Below, one piece after another: positions 1-8,398 of a DNA stretch of 64,000 bases (positions are counted from its first letter, which is position 1; each line of letters starts with the position of its first letter). A program made the translations under genes and the position numbers. Origin of the DNA: Lactifluus volemus (lineage: Eukaryota > Basidiomycota > Agaricomycetes > Russulales > Russulaceae); NCBI GenBank assembly GCA_022376515.1, contig WTXI01000106.1, positions 54,366 to 118,365 of the forward strand, in the 5' to 3' direction. The notes beneath the pieces were generated by a model, which had not been told where the DNA came from, made no database searches, and saw only the letters and a program-made list of their open reading frames with translations.

Positions 1-200
1 TGGTCTTGATGCAGCACTTCCAAAAAGTGTAGTTACTGCCATCCATTTTGAGAAGAGAGAGGTTGAGTAAGTGAGGGGGTCATCCCAGAGCAGTCTGAGA
101 AGAAGTTGCAGCCCCTGCAGAGAAGGCACTAGCACCTTGTGATGTGGACATTCTGTGTGAGAAGACCTTGGTTTAGCTTTGTTCAGAATTTGTATATGCA
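1..200. other. Flank of hAT-like element, no gene seen
   Basis: No open reading frame or recognisable repeat was identified here. The last eight bases (193-200, TATATGCA) are the probable left target-site duplication of the element that starts at 201. Confidence 0.4.
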
Positions 201-205
201 TCAGC

Positions 206-480
206 AATTGTCCATGTTGCTTAATGTGTGCTTAACGTGCTTATTAAGCACGTTAAGCACAAATTAAGCACAAAACGATTAAGCAGGTTAACGCCACCCC
301 GGTGCTTGATTAAGCACCATTCTGCTTAATTAAGCACATGTTGTGCTTAATTGTGCTTAATTAAGCACAATATTAAGCAAAATTCCAAGAAGTTCAATTA
401 CCTTTTAAAGCAGCACTAAGCATCAAATTAAGCACATGTAAGCAATCTAAGCACAACATTAAGCAGTTTCAAGCACACAG
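206..480. repeat. Left subterminal GCTTAA repeat cluster
   Basis: The stretch contains more than a dozen copies, in both orientations, of GCTTAA or TTAAGC and close variants. The same motif is concentrated at the opposite end of the element. In hAT transposons such subterminal clusters bind transposase; that role is inferred here. Confidence 0.7.
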
Positions 481-1239
481 AAGTATCAGGTAAAATTCAA
501 TCAATGATGAGCATAAGATAGTATATTCAGTCAACTATACTACAACATTAGTACACTATCTATACACTATCTGAATGTGCATATGGCCTCTTCTATCCAC
601 CAGCACCACCAGTGTGCCACAGGCCTTGATATAACAACAGCAGCAGGGAAAGGGAGGAGGGAGAGGAGGACATGAAGGATGCAGAGGCAGAGAGAGGTGG
701 AGGCATTGGGGTGGGCAGCATGGTAAAAAATCGAAAAGACAGTTAGAGCTAGGCACCGAAGACAAAGAAGCGTACAACGTACCGGGGAGGAGGCGCAGAA
801 GGCACGGCGCAGGCAGCGTGCGCCGTGGACCCCCCACAGCCCAGTGGTTCCAAGAGGGCGTTCCAAGAGGGCACGGTGCGGAGGTGAAAAAAAACGTGGA
901 GGTGGTGGAGGCGCAGGAAGCAGAGGACGCGACAGAGGCAGAGGCAGCGCGGGAAGCGACGACGACGGAAGAAATGCGGTAGAGGAATACATGCTCATCC
1001 TTGGAGCAGCCGGGTGGCAATCTGGTTCTGTGTTCACAGGTGACATCGCAATGGCAGAAAGTGGCAAGTCGAATTCGGCGGCGGAAACTGACAAGCACCG
1101 ACAGCGCGTGGCCAAGCGTAGACGGCAGCGAGAGCAACTGCAAGTCGTTGTCTGGCTCTGGAAATGGTGACGGTGACGGAACAGGCAATTCGTCTTCCGC
1201 AAACTGCAAGAAACTATTGAGCACCCGTGTCGCTCACGT

Positions 1240-1640
1240 GAGCGGTTTGCGCTCACCGAAAAAGCCATCAGCACCCCCTACGCGCTCGGAGACCAGCCGG
1301 AAGTGCTGAGCAATACGTTATCAAGATCCCATCGCGGCGCGCGTTCCGCCGGCGAGACACCGATACCCTCTGCTGCCGAAGAACAGGTGTCGTTTGCGGT
1401 ATCGGACGAGGATGCGATGGTTGAGGATCCACCGCCGAGCGCAGGTATTGATCTCAACCATGCCTGGATCGACGCAGGGAGCTTTAACAGGGAACACCGC
1501 GAAGAAGAGCGATGACACCTGGGACGCATTCGAGCTGAGCCAACTACTATTTGTAGTGGGTCACGTCGCGTTCAAGCACATTGTCTACTTGGAACTCGTC
1601 CAACGCGAGTGGAACCGTCAGAAACAGGAAAAGGAACTAG
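1240..1640 (+). pseudogene. Captured fragment of condensin complex subunit 1 (Cnd1/CAP-D2)
   Basis: Two coding blocks resemble consecutive parts of the non-SMC condensin HEAT-repeat subunit Cnd1. Block one (about 1240-1317) reads ERFALTEKAIS then PYALGDQPEVLSN, matching the family region in which an EKAI helix is followed by a QP(D/E)VL segment. Block two (1505-1640) reads ELSQLLFVVGHVAFKHIVYL and then a charged WNRQKQEKE tail, matching the conserved LLFVVGHVA-K-IVYLE stretch. An acidic linker with a VEDPPPS segment lies between them in another frame. The second block ends at a GTATGT splice donor at 1641, so genomic DNA with an intron boundary was captured rather than mRNA. The rest of the gene is absent and frames are broken, so no working protein is expected. 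Confidence 0.6.
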
Positions 1641-2700
1641 GTATGTGTCTTACGTGTATGAACGAGAGGCGCGGGAGGTGCGAGAGGTGTGAGAGGCGCA
1701 AGGCGCGCGGGAGGCGCGGGAGTTGCAAGGGGCGGAAGAAGGGGGAGGGAGAGACTTACAGCGATGCGAATTTGAGTGGAGTGGCGCCGATTTCCTCCAT
1801 GGAGAACACGCAGCACCCAGCGCCGGCCGACTCTGGGACTTACGAAGCGGGTCCGACGACGGTGGGCGAGTTTGATACCGGTTTGCGAGCCTGGCCCAGC
1901 GACGTGGTGTCGCCCGCGACCGCACATTCCAACGGGAGGCCGATGGTGCCGTTATTCTGAACGAAAAGAGGGCATGTGCAAGCGACATACCGACGCCAGT
2001 TGGACTGATTTGGTGGGCTCCAGATTGTCTGAGGGATGACGTGGCCGGAGGGAGAGGGGATATAGTCGAGAAGCCAGAGAGTTGTAGAACGCGTCGGGAC
2101 GGGTGCCAGGCACGGATGGCTGCGACACCATCAGTGCGTTTGGCCAGCCAGGCACGTTGCTGTACACCTGTACGCTCGCAGCGGTCGTCTTGAGGAGAGA
2201 TTCGATAAAGAAAGCTGCATCTCGCGAGCCGAACATGGTGTTGTCATCTGAGGGTCAAGCACGGGAAGGCGGTGTACACGAAGACACCGGCCAGCACGCG
2301 TCCAATTGACCACTGCCAAGAGGAGGGTCAGCATTAGCCGACGCGCTGTGAGAGAGAACATACAAGTTTACCAGGGAGACTTAAAGAGTGCCTGAGAGCT
2401 CTGAGCTTGCTTGGGAGTGGGCGGTGACCATGGGATGCACGGGAGCGTGAGGACTTGGGGGATGCGGGGAATCGGGGGTGGGTCTTGCCTAGCGCATCGT
2501 CCTCATCTGCACTCGGCTCGTACGGACCATGCAAGGCGGGGTCGAAATGGCATGCTCTCACGAGTTCACGCTAGGCTTGCTCGTCCTGAACAAGAGCGTG
2601 CCACTTGCGAGAGACAGACGCGTGTTCGAGGGTGGTTGACAAAGCTGAGAATGTGGAGGGAGAGTTCTACGGGTAAATCTGCGAGGAAGTCATGATTGAG
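1641..2700. other. GC-rich interior of the hAT-like element, possibly further captured gene DNA
   Basis: This kilobase is GC-rich compared with the element's ends. Minus-strand frames between about 1950 and 2360 have protein-like composition (for example a hydrophobic MLTLLLAVVNW start), but I recognise no family. It may be a second captured host fragment, and could equally be non-coding. Confidence 0.25.
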
Positions 2701-3054
2701 AAGGGGTGCAATTTGTGTGAATATGAAAAAGAGTTCACGAGAGCATTGAGAGAGGGGATAGAAAGGCAGTGCTGAAAGCTAACAGCAGTGGCAGCGGCAA
2801 CTTGAAGGGGAAGGCTCGGCAGCAGAGGCGCTGAGACGAGTGACAGCGCCAGGGGCCGGTGATGGTGGGACGGAGAGGGCAGAGACACGAAAGAGTTGGC
2901 AATGGGTGGAGGTGAAACACGCGCGTTGAAGGCACGAAAGTCAACATCGTGCCAACAAGAAATAACATGCACGTGATTTGTGCATCGGCACGACTTAGCA
3001 AAATTTTCATGAATCACAACTTGCAAAACTTTTTCAGACAGATTAGTTAAATTA

Positions 3055-3310
3055 TGTAAATTATTTTTTTTGCTTAGCACAGTTAAAAGCCCCTTAAATT
3101 TTCATTAGTTGCTTAAATACATTGAGTGTGCTTAATGTCAGTCTTAATTGTGCTGAGCATACTGAGCATGCTTAATGCCAGTCTTAATTGTGCTGAGCAT
3201 GTTGAGCCTGCTTAAGTTGCTTAATTGTGCTTAAACAAAAATTTCATCAAGCAAAATTAAGCAAAAAACTAAATTTAAGACCATTAAGACCATTAATCAC
3301 CATTAAGCAA
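3055..3310. repeat. Right subterminal GCTTAA repeat cluster with a tandem unit
   Basis: GCTTAA and TTAAGC motifs are dense here, mirroring the left end. Within it, 3119-3210 contains a roughly 58-bp unit present about twice in tandem, each with TGTGCTGAGCAT. Confidence 0.6.
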
Positions 3311-3334
3311 CATGGACAATTGCTGATGTGTGCA

Positions 3335-3640
3335 GTGTCTTCAAGAGCTCTTAAAGCTTAGGTCTCATAATCTATTGGATGAGATACTAAGGCTAGAGTA
3401 GATAGTAAGTTACTGAGAAGTAAGTGAATAAAAGAGATACTAACCTCAGTCTATGAGAGAAAAGACTAAGACATGAAGGAGATGGTGTCTACAGTATTTT
3501 AACAGAGATAAAATTATAAGGTAATAAAGCCATAAGAGGATACAAAATCTGGGTTAGATGAGAACACAGAGAGTCCTTGGGTATCAATGTCATATGTCAT
3601 GTGACATGTGACCACAAAGTGTTGGCTCAACTTACACCTT
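3335..3640. other. No gene or recognised repeat seen
   Basis: AT-rich sequence between the hAT-like element and the first recognisable piece of Ty3/Gypsy relic G2. It may be more of that relic, but no frame supports this. Confidence 0.3.
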
Positions 3641-3689
3641 GTAAGGCTGTGCTCCTAACAGTCTGTACCAAGTTACTACAGTAGTACTA

Positions 3690-3982
3690 CATGTCCCAGA
3701 TTGAACATGATGATTCACTTTAGAAATGAATGCCTCTGGCTTCACTTTAGGAGCTGTGATTGCTCAAGAATTCAATGATGGTATCCACCCTATTGCATTC
3801 CACAGTCATACTTTCTTAGATGCTGAGAGAAACTACAACACTCATGACAAAGAACTTGTAGCCATTATCTTTGGATTTAAGTGCAGCCACCCTTTCTTCC
3901 TGGGAGCTAGACATGCAGTTGAGGTGTGGACAGATCACAAAAAACTTCAATACTTCCATGAACCTCAAAAAGTTACTGGTCA
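3690..3982 (+). pseudogene. Ty3/Gypsy relic G2, RNase H segment
   Basis: The reading FTLGAVIAQEFNDGIHPIAF, followed by an ERNY-HDKEL-AI motif and WTDHKKLQYF, is the RNase H domain of a Ty3/Gypsy polyprotein. It closely matches the same domain of element G1 at 35317-35630, so G1 and G2 are related families. The segment is cut in the codons after KVTG by a family-A solo LTR and resumes at 4911. Stops occur upstream (for example just before 3726), so the element is dead. Confidence 0.85.
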
Positions 3983-4910
3983 TATTACGGTTATGTGGGC
4001 TGTCCAGCCCATTTCTTACTGTTTTCCATCTACTTTTCACCTTGTGTTGTGACCTAGGATCCCTTTCCTTGGCCAGCCCCCTCTGTTTGACTTCTAGGGG
4101 CTGTGCATTGCCATTTTGGATGTGTATTTGACTCAGGTAGCATGACTCAAATCTTGAGTCAGCGTTCTTGACTCAGATCTTGAGTCAGACACACTGAGTC
4201 AGTTCTTGAGTCATCAGAACTGACTCAGGTACTTAGTCAATGGTCTTGACTTCACTACTTTACTGTGACCTTTGTAGGATAGTTGGCTGGCCCTCTGTAT
4301 GCATAAATAGGGCCCTGTAGACAAGCTAAAGCCTCAGCTTTAGCTTCGTCTAGAATCGCAGCAGTTGTTCGCTCGACACTCAATCTCCCTCTCTTCTTGT
4401 GAATCCCCTCTTTGTACCTTTGGTTAAGGTACCTTCGTGCCACCATCAGACATCTGTTCGCTTGGTCCATTGTCCTTGGAACAAGCTCATAGACGCCTGA
4501 ACCTTATTATGAGCATGTTGCAAAGAGTAGTTCCCACTCTTCGTGCCCCACTCGTATCAAACCTTAGTTCAATCTCGCACTAACATACTAGGGCTAGTGA
4601 GATCCTCCCTACCCCTTATACATTCGCACTCATGTTGCGGTTGAACCTACACATTGTCATTTACCCATCTGCCACCATCTATCCTCTTTAGGAACAGTAA
4701 CTCTGACTATCGCGTGCGCTGGCCTGTACTACCTGCCTCACACAATACAAACCTGAGAGTTCGCACAGTCAAGTCTATCCTTCACAGGAACTTGCCTGCG
4801 TGTTCTTAGATTGACTATTTGATGTTGCTAGTCTTGTCCGACTTGCCGCAGCAAATAGCCAGACCAGAAACGATGCTCACTTTGAGCCACAGTTCTTGCA
4901 AACTGTGACA
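3983..4910 (+). mobile_element. Solo LTR, family A, copy 1
   Basis: The 928-bp sequence starts TATTACGG (consensus TGTTACGG) and ends AACTGTGACA. Flanks GGTCA (3978-3982) and GGCCA (4911-4915) differ by one base and are the 5-bp target duplication. Removing it rejoins the RNase H reading frame of G2. It has an LTR layout: an upstream array of bZIP sites, a TATA-like ATAAATA at about 4303-4309, then a transcribed-type region. No internal retrotransposon sequence accompanies it, so it is a solo LTR left by recombination. Confidence 0.85.
4129..4227 (+). promoter_or_regulatory. Array of eight TGA(C/G)TCA bZIP sites in LTR-A copy 1
   Basis: Eight perfect heptamers, TGACTCA or TGAGTCA, occur in 99 bp, about 75 bp upstream of the TATA-like box. 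This is the consensus bound by Gcn4/AP-1 bZIP factors, which in fungi control amino-acid starvation responses. The same array recurs in the other family-A LTRs. Binding is inferred from the consensus. Confidence 0.7.
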
Positions 4911-5397
4911 GGCCAACAAGCATGCTAGCTCACCTTTCTACAGGATTTCAACTACACCCTCATGCACATTAAAACACCATCACCAACCTCCTATTGTGGA
5001 GATCAGACCTTAATAAGGGAGTAAATACCAATGAATCACACATTCTCCTTCCAGACACCCTCTTTTCTAAACCCCAACATGACTCACTATGTAAAATTTT
5101 CCTGAATGATGACACAGAACAATGACAATTAATCCTTTGACAACTTCATGACAGCCCTGTGGGTGGTCACCCAGGAATCACTAATACATGAGAACTGGTA
5201 AAATGATCATACAAGGGGCCTTGACTTTGTGAATTTATAGAAGAATACATGAAGGGATGTGCCAAATGCCAGGAACTAAAGACTAACCTTCCACAATCAA
5301 AAGCACCCCTTCAATGTTTTGACATACCCATAGAAGATGGGCCATTCCAATATGTATCCATGGACCTCATCATGGACCTCCCTAAATCAGAAGGATA
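4911..5397 (+). pseudogene. Ty3/Gypsy relic G2, end of RNase H and start of integrase
   Basis: The frame resumes after the solo LTR with a degraded match to the LTFLQDFNYTL region. It continues through an integrase N-terminal zinc-binding remnant (GCAKCQELKTNLPQSKAP) and the beginning of the catalytic core (GPFQYVSMDLI). Stops and small indels are present. It ends at a 14-bp sequence (5384-5397) that is repeated after the LINE, marking the LINE's insertion site in the codons for SEGY. Confidence 0.8.
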
Positions 5398-5551
5398 CAC
5401 CTTCCTTTTCCGGCAACCACCACCACTGGTACCCAAGTGCCAGCTGGCGGCGGTAGCTCGTTTAAAGTAGAAAGTAGCACCCTACATCTCTGTATTTCCG
5501 ACAGATAACGCCTGTCTATCTCGCGACCTGTCATTCCCTGCCCAGTTTAAT

Positions 5552-8398
5552 ATGCCAGCTCCCGACTCCATCACGGGTCAGGACACAGACATCCTGTCCC
5601 ACCTCTTTGTAAAGGCACCTCTCCCCACCCTCCCGCGCCCTCGTCACCTTTTTGGCAAAGAGGATGTTAAAGTAACCAGAGCCTCCTGCACGTACCAGCA
5701 GTTTTTCGACCGCTACCACTGCATATCGAGCGCGGTTGAGGCCGGTTTCGGCGCCAACTCGATCCTCTCTCCGTCTGCCTGGATCAGAACCACCTCCGAC
5801 CTTATCACCCGCATGCTCCAAGGGGTTAGGATCTCGAGGAATGTCGGCCCTGATGGCGAGATGCTAGACCAGGACGACTACAAGAACCTTTTCAACCAAG
5901 AGGACTGGGAGGCCATGCAACGTCTCCTCACCAACCTAGAGCACCTTTCCAAAGTTTTTCCTCCCCCTCAATACCTCGGTGACCCGGCCCTCATCTGTGG
6001 CCACTGCCTACACCGCACAGACCCGGATGCTGACGACCTCATATCCGAAGCAGACTACCGGGTCACCCTCATGGCCGCTGACCGCTCCCGCTCCGCCGTC
6101 ATGGGCCACCTCCTCAACCACGTCAGCAGCCATATCGAAAACGAAACCCAGATCTGGGCGCTCGATGAGCTTGAGAAAAGGAAAAATGCCCTCCGCCCCA
6201 GACTGACCGAGGACGCCCAGGCCTTCTACGCCAAGCGGTGGAAGGAGATCACTGACAAAAAAGAGCGGGCTGCCCAGGCAGATAGCAAAGACTACTACGG
6301 CAAGCGCCTCATCGAATTATCCAGGAACGCTGACGCACTAGTTAAGCAGGAGGTTGCAGCCTACAAGGCGAAAAAATTCGCAGCCGCCTGCAACATCGCA
6401 GACAAGTGCTCCCAGACGGACCCCGCGTGCAACGCCACAGACAAGGGTTCCCAAACGGAACCCCCTGCCGGCCCTGTCACACCCGCCGCCGCCCCCGTCG
6501 GCCCAAGCGCGACACCCCTCTCCCTCCAGGCCCCCGACCCTCAGATCGAACCGGCCACCAATAGGGACCCGCTAGCGGCAATCCAGTCCACCCTGGACAA
6601 GGTCCTCTCCCGCCTGGACCGACTGGAACGACCCCCGACGCCACGCGGCCCGCACGCTGACCCGCGGCCCCCGAGACGAAAGCCAGCGGCAACTTCCCCC
6701 ACCTCCGAACTCCCAGCCGACCCGCCCCCCGCCCCGCCCGAGCGGGCGCCCCCACCCCGCCCTCAGGCCCCCCCCACGGCCCAGGAGGAGTGGAAAACGG
6801 TCGCGCGCAAAGGCAAAAACAAGAAACCATCCGCGGAGGCCCTGCCTTTGGTCAAGGCCCCTGCTGAACCAGCAACCCTCCGAATGGATGTGACGATCCA
6901 GCTGGCCCAGGTGGGGCCAGGGACCCAACCTGGCGCGGACGTCAGACGAGACCCATCAGCCATTACCCGCCAAGTCTGCGCAGGACTCAAAGCGGCTAAG
7001 TCCCCACTTATTCTTCTCTCTGGTCGCTGGGCATCCTATTCAAACAACTTTGTCTTTACCTTCGCAGGCACGGTCCCTTTCCAAGACCTGCTTGCAGTCA
7101 AGGACCCCCTCACCCAGCCCTTCCCGGGTGCGAGCTTAGTTCCCTGCTCAGGGTGGTCCCGAGTGTCCTTCAACGGTGTCCCGGCTCTCGACCCGGAAAC
7201 TGGTGGGGTCTACTCAGAGGACAGCCTCCTCGAGGAAGTCAAGCGCAACCCGCTCTGCACAAACCTCCTCTTTGTCCTCCCCCCTCGCTGGGTCCGCCCG
7301 CCGGGACGGATCACGGGGATGCACTCAAGCTTCTCCTTCGCCTTCTTGGACCCAGATGGGGACATCACGCGCACCATGGCTCGCACCCACCTGGCAATGT
7401 TTGGCAAAGCGATCACCTTCAAAAAGTGGCGCCCCAGACCCCCGCTAACCCAGTGCCTCAGGTGTCACAGACTGGGACACCTCTTGCCACGATGCCCGCT
7501 TCCGAAGGACGCAGTGCGTTGCCACATCTGCGGGGACAACCACCGTGGCGTGGACCACCCGGTCAAGTGCAAGTCGGCAGCCGGACACTCGACCCCGGGT
7601 GTCTGTGACTGCCAGCGGAAGTGCATCCTTTGCGGCCAAGAGGGCCACGACGCGAGAGACCCGACATGCAAAGCCCGGGAAGCTTACAAGGTCCCGGCAC
7701 TCGACATCGCTGAAACAACCCCCCCCCCTCTAATGGCGTGTGTCAAGTTATTGTTCGTCAACATGCGCCGCAGGAATGCGGCCTCTCACACCCTCCTCAA
7801 CACCAATGAAGATGCAGACATCATTTTAGTTCAAGAACCTTGGTATGATAGAATCGGCACGTCTCGCTCGGATGTGAACCCTGACGGGGTGAGCGTCCTG
7901 GGCGGCGCGGCCAACCCCGGATGGGACTGCCTTTACCCAAGGGTGGCCCCAGGGACCAGATGTAAAGTCATGGCCTACAGACGCATCTCGTCTTCACATT
8001 TCAACATCACTAACCGCTTCGATCTTGCTTCCAACCACCATCTCCTCACACTTGACGTCCATTTGGGCTCAAGCTCTTTCCAAATTGTGAACGTTTACCA
8101 CGACACTGATCATCCCTCCTCTCTCAGGAACATTCTGGATCTGGACTTGGACCCCCGGATTCCCACGATTGTTGGAGGGGATTTTAACACCCACGCACAC
8201 ACCTGGTCCCCCCGGGCATCAGGCCTTCCCCGTGGGCAGGGGACCTGGAGGAGTGGGCTTTGGGTCAGACACTCTCCCTCACCTCCCCCCCCGGGGTCCC
8301 CACCCGCAGAGGCGAAGGCAACCAACGGGACACCACCATCGACCTGCTGTGGGAAAACTCGGCCGCGGTCCTGGGCGAGTCCTTCCAAGAACCGGTGA
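5552..8398 (+). CDS. LINE ORF1 gag-like protein fused to the endonuclease part of ORF2
   Basis: Residues 1-270 are alpha-helical and lack known motifs. Residues about 290-430 are Pro/Ala-rich and probably disordered. Residues about 634-705 hold three Cys/His knuckles, CLRCHRLGHLLPRC, CHICGDNHRGVDHPVKC and CILCGQEGHDARDPTC, which bind nucleic acid in LINE gag proteins. From Met at 7733 the frame enters an exonuclease-endonuclease-phosphatase domain with an ILVQEPWY motif and the catalytic GGDFNTHAHTW motif. Fusion occurs through a run of ten C (7719-7728). In another frame that run leads to TAATG, a stop overlapping the ORF2 start. The frame is then lost near six C at 8208-8213, so the last 60 residues are out of phase. 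Confidence 0.8.
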   Translation: MPAPDSITGQDTDILSHLFVKAPLPTLPRPRHLFGKEDVKVTRASCTYQQFFDRYHCISSAVEAGFGANSILSPSAWIRTTSDLITRMLQGVRISRNVGPDGEMLDQDDYKNLFNQEDWEAMQRLLTNLEHLSKVFPPPQYLGDPALICGHCLHRTDPDADDLISEADYRVTLMAADRSRSAVMGHLLNHVSSHIENETQIWALDELEKRKNALRPRLTEDAQAFYAKRWKEITDKKERAAQADSKDYYGKRLIELSRNADALVKQEVAAYKAKKFAAACNIADKCSQTDPACNATDKGSQTEPPAGPVTPAAAPVGPSATPLSLQAPDPQIEPATNRDPLAAIQSTLDKVLSRLDRLERPPTPRGPHADPRPPRRKPAATSPTSELPADPPPAPPERAPPPRPQAPPTAQEEWKTVARKGKNKKPSAEALPLVKAPAEPATLRMDVTIQLAQVGPGTQPGADVRRDPSAITRQVCAGLKAAKSPLILLSGRWASYSNNFVFTFAGTVPFQDLLAVKDPLTQPFPGASLVPCSGWSRVSFNGVPALDPETGGVYSEDSLLEEVKRNPLCTNLLFVLPPRWVRPPGRITGMHSSFSFAFLDPDGDITRTMARTHLAMFGKAITFKKWRPRPPLTQCLRCHRLGHLLPRCPLPKDAVRCHICGDNHRGVDHPVKCKSAAGHSTPGVCDCQRKCILCGQEGHDARDPTCKAREAYKVPALDIAETTPPPLMACVKLLFVNMRRRNAASHTLLNTNEDADIILVQEPWYDRIGTSRSDVNPDGVSVLGGAANPGWDCLYPRVAPGTRCKVMAYRRISSSHFNITNRFDLASNHHLLTLDVHLGSSSFQIVNVYHDTDHPSSLRNILDLDLDPRIPTIVGGDFNTHAHTWSPRASGLPRGQGTWRSGLWVRHSPSPPPPGSPPAEAKATNGTPPSTCCGKTRPRSWASPSKNR

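Larger units (their letters stand above)
201..3326. mobile_element. hAT-like non-autonomous DNA transposon carrying host gene fragments
   Basis: The ends are inverted copies of about 26 bp, beginning TCAGCAATTGTCCATGTTGC at 201 and seen reversed at 3301-3326. The eight bases outside each end, TATATGCA (193-200) and TGTGTGCA (3327-3334), match at six of eight positions. The two mismatches are A/G transitions, which fits an aged 8-bp duplication as made by hAT transposases. Both subterminal zones are crowded with GCTTAA-type motifs, as expected for transposase binding sites. No transposase domain is visible inside. Instead the interior is GC-rich, unlike the AT-rich ends, and contains pieces of a condensin gene. 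Superfamily assignment rests on the inferred 8-bp duplication and subterminal repeats, so it is an inference. Confidence 0.7.

Noticed and set aside
556..1274. Two overlapping minus-strand open frames of 222 and 235 codons
   Set aside because: Both are low-complexity (Ser, Pro, Leu, Cys rich) and lie opposite the condensin-derived plus-strand blocks, so they are best seen as chance frames in GC-rich DNA.
4129..4227. Regularly spaced short repeats considered as a CRISPR-like array
   Set aside because: The repeats are 7-bp palindromic transcription-factor sites inside an LTR of a eukaryotic genome; spacing is irregular and units are far too short.
6477..6990. Three minus-strand frames of 75-118 codons opposite LINE ORF1
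   Set aside because: They are Gly/Arg/Ala-rich mirror frames of the Pro/Ala-rich disordered part of ORF1.
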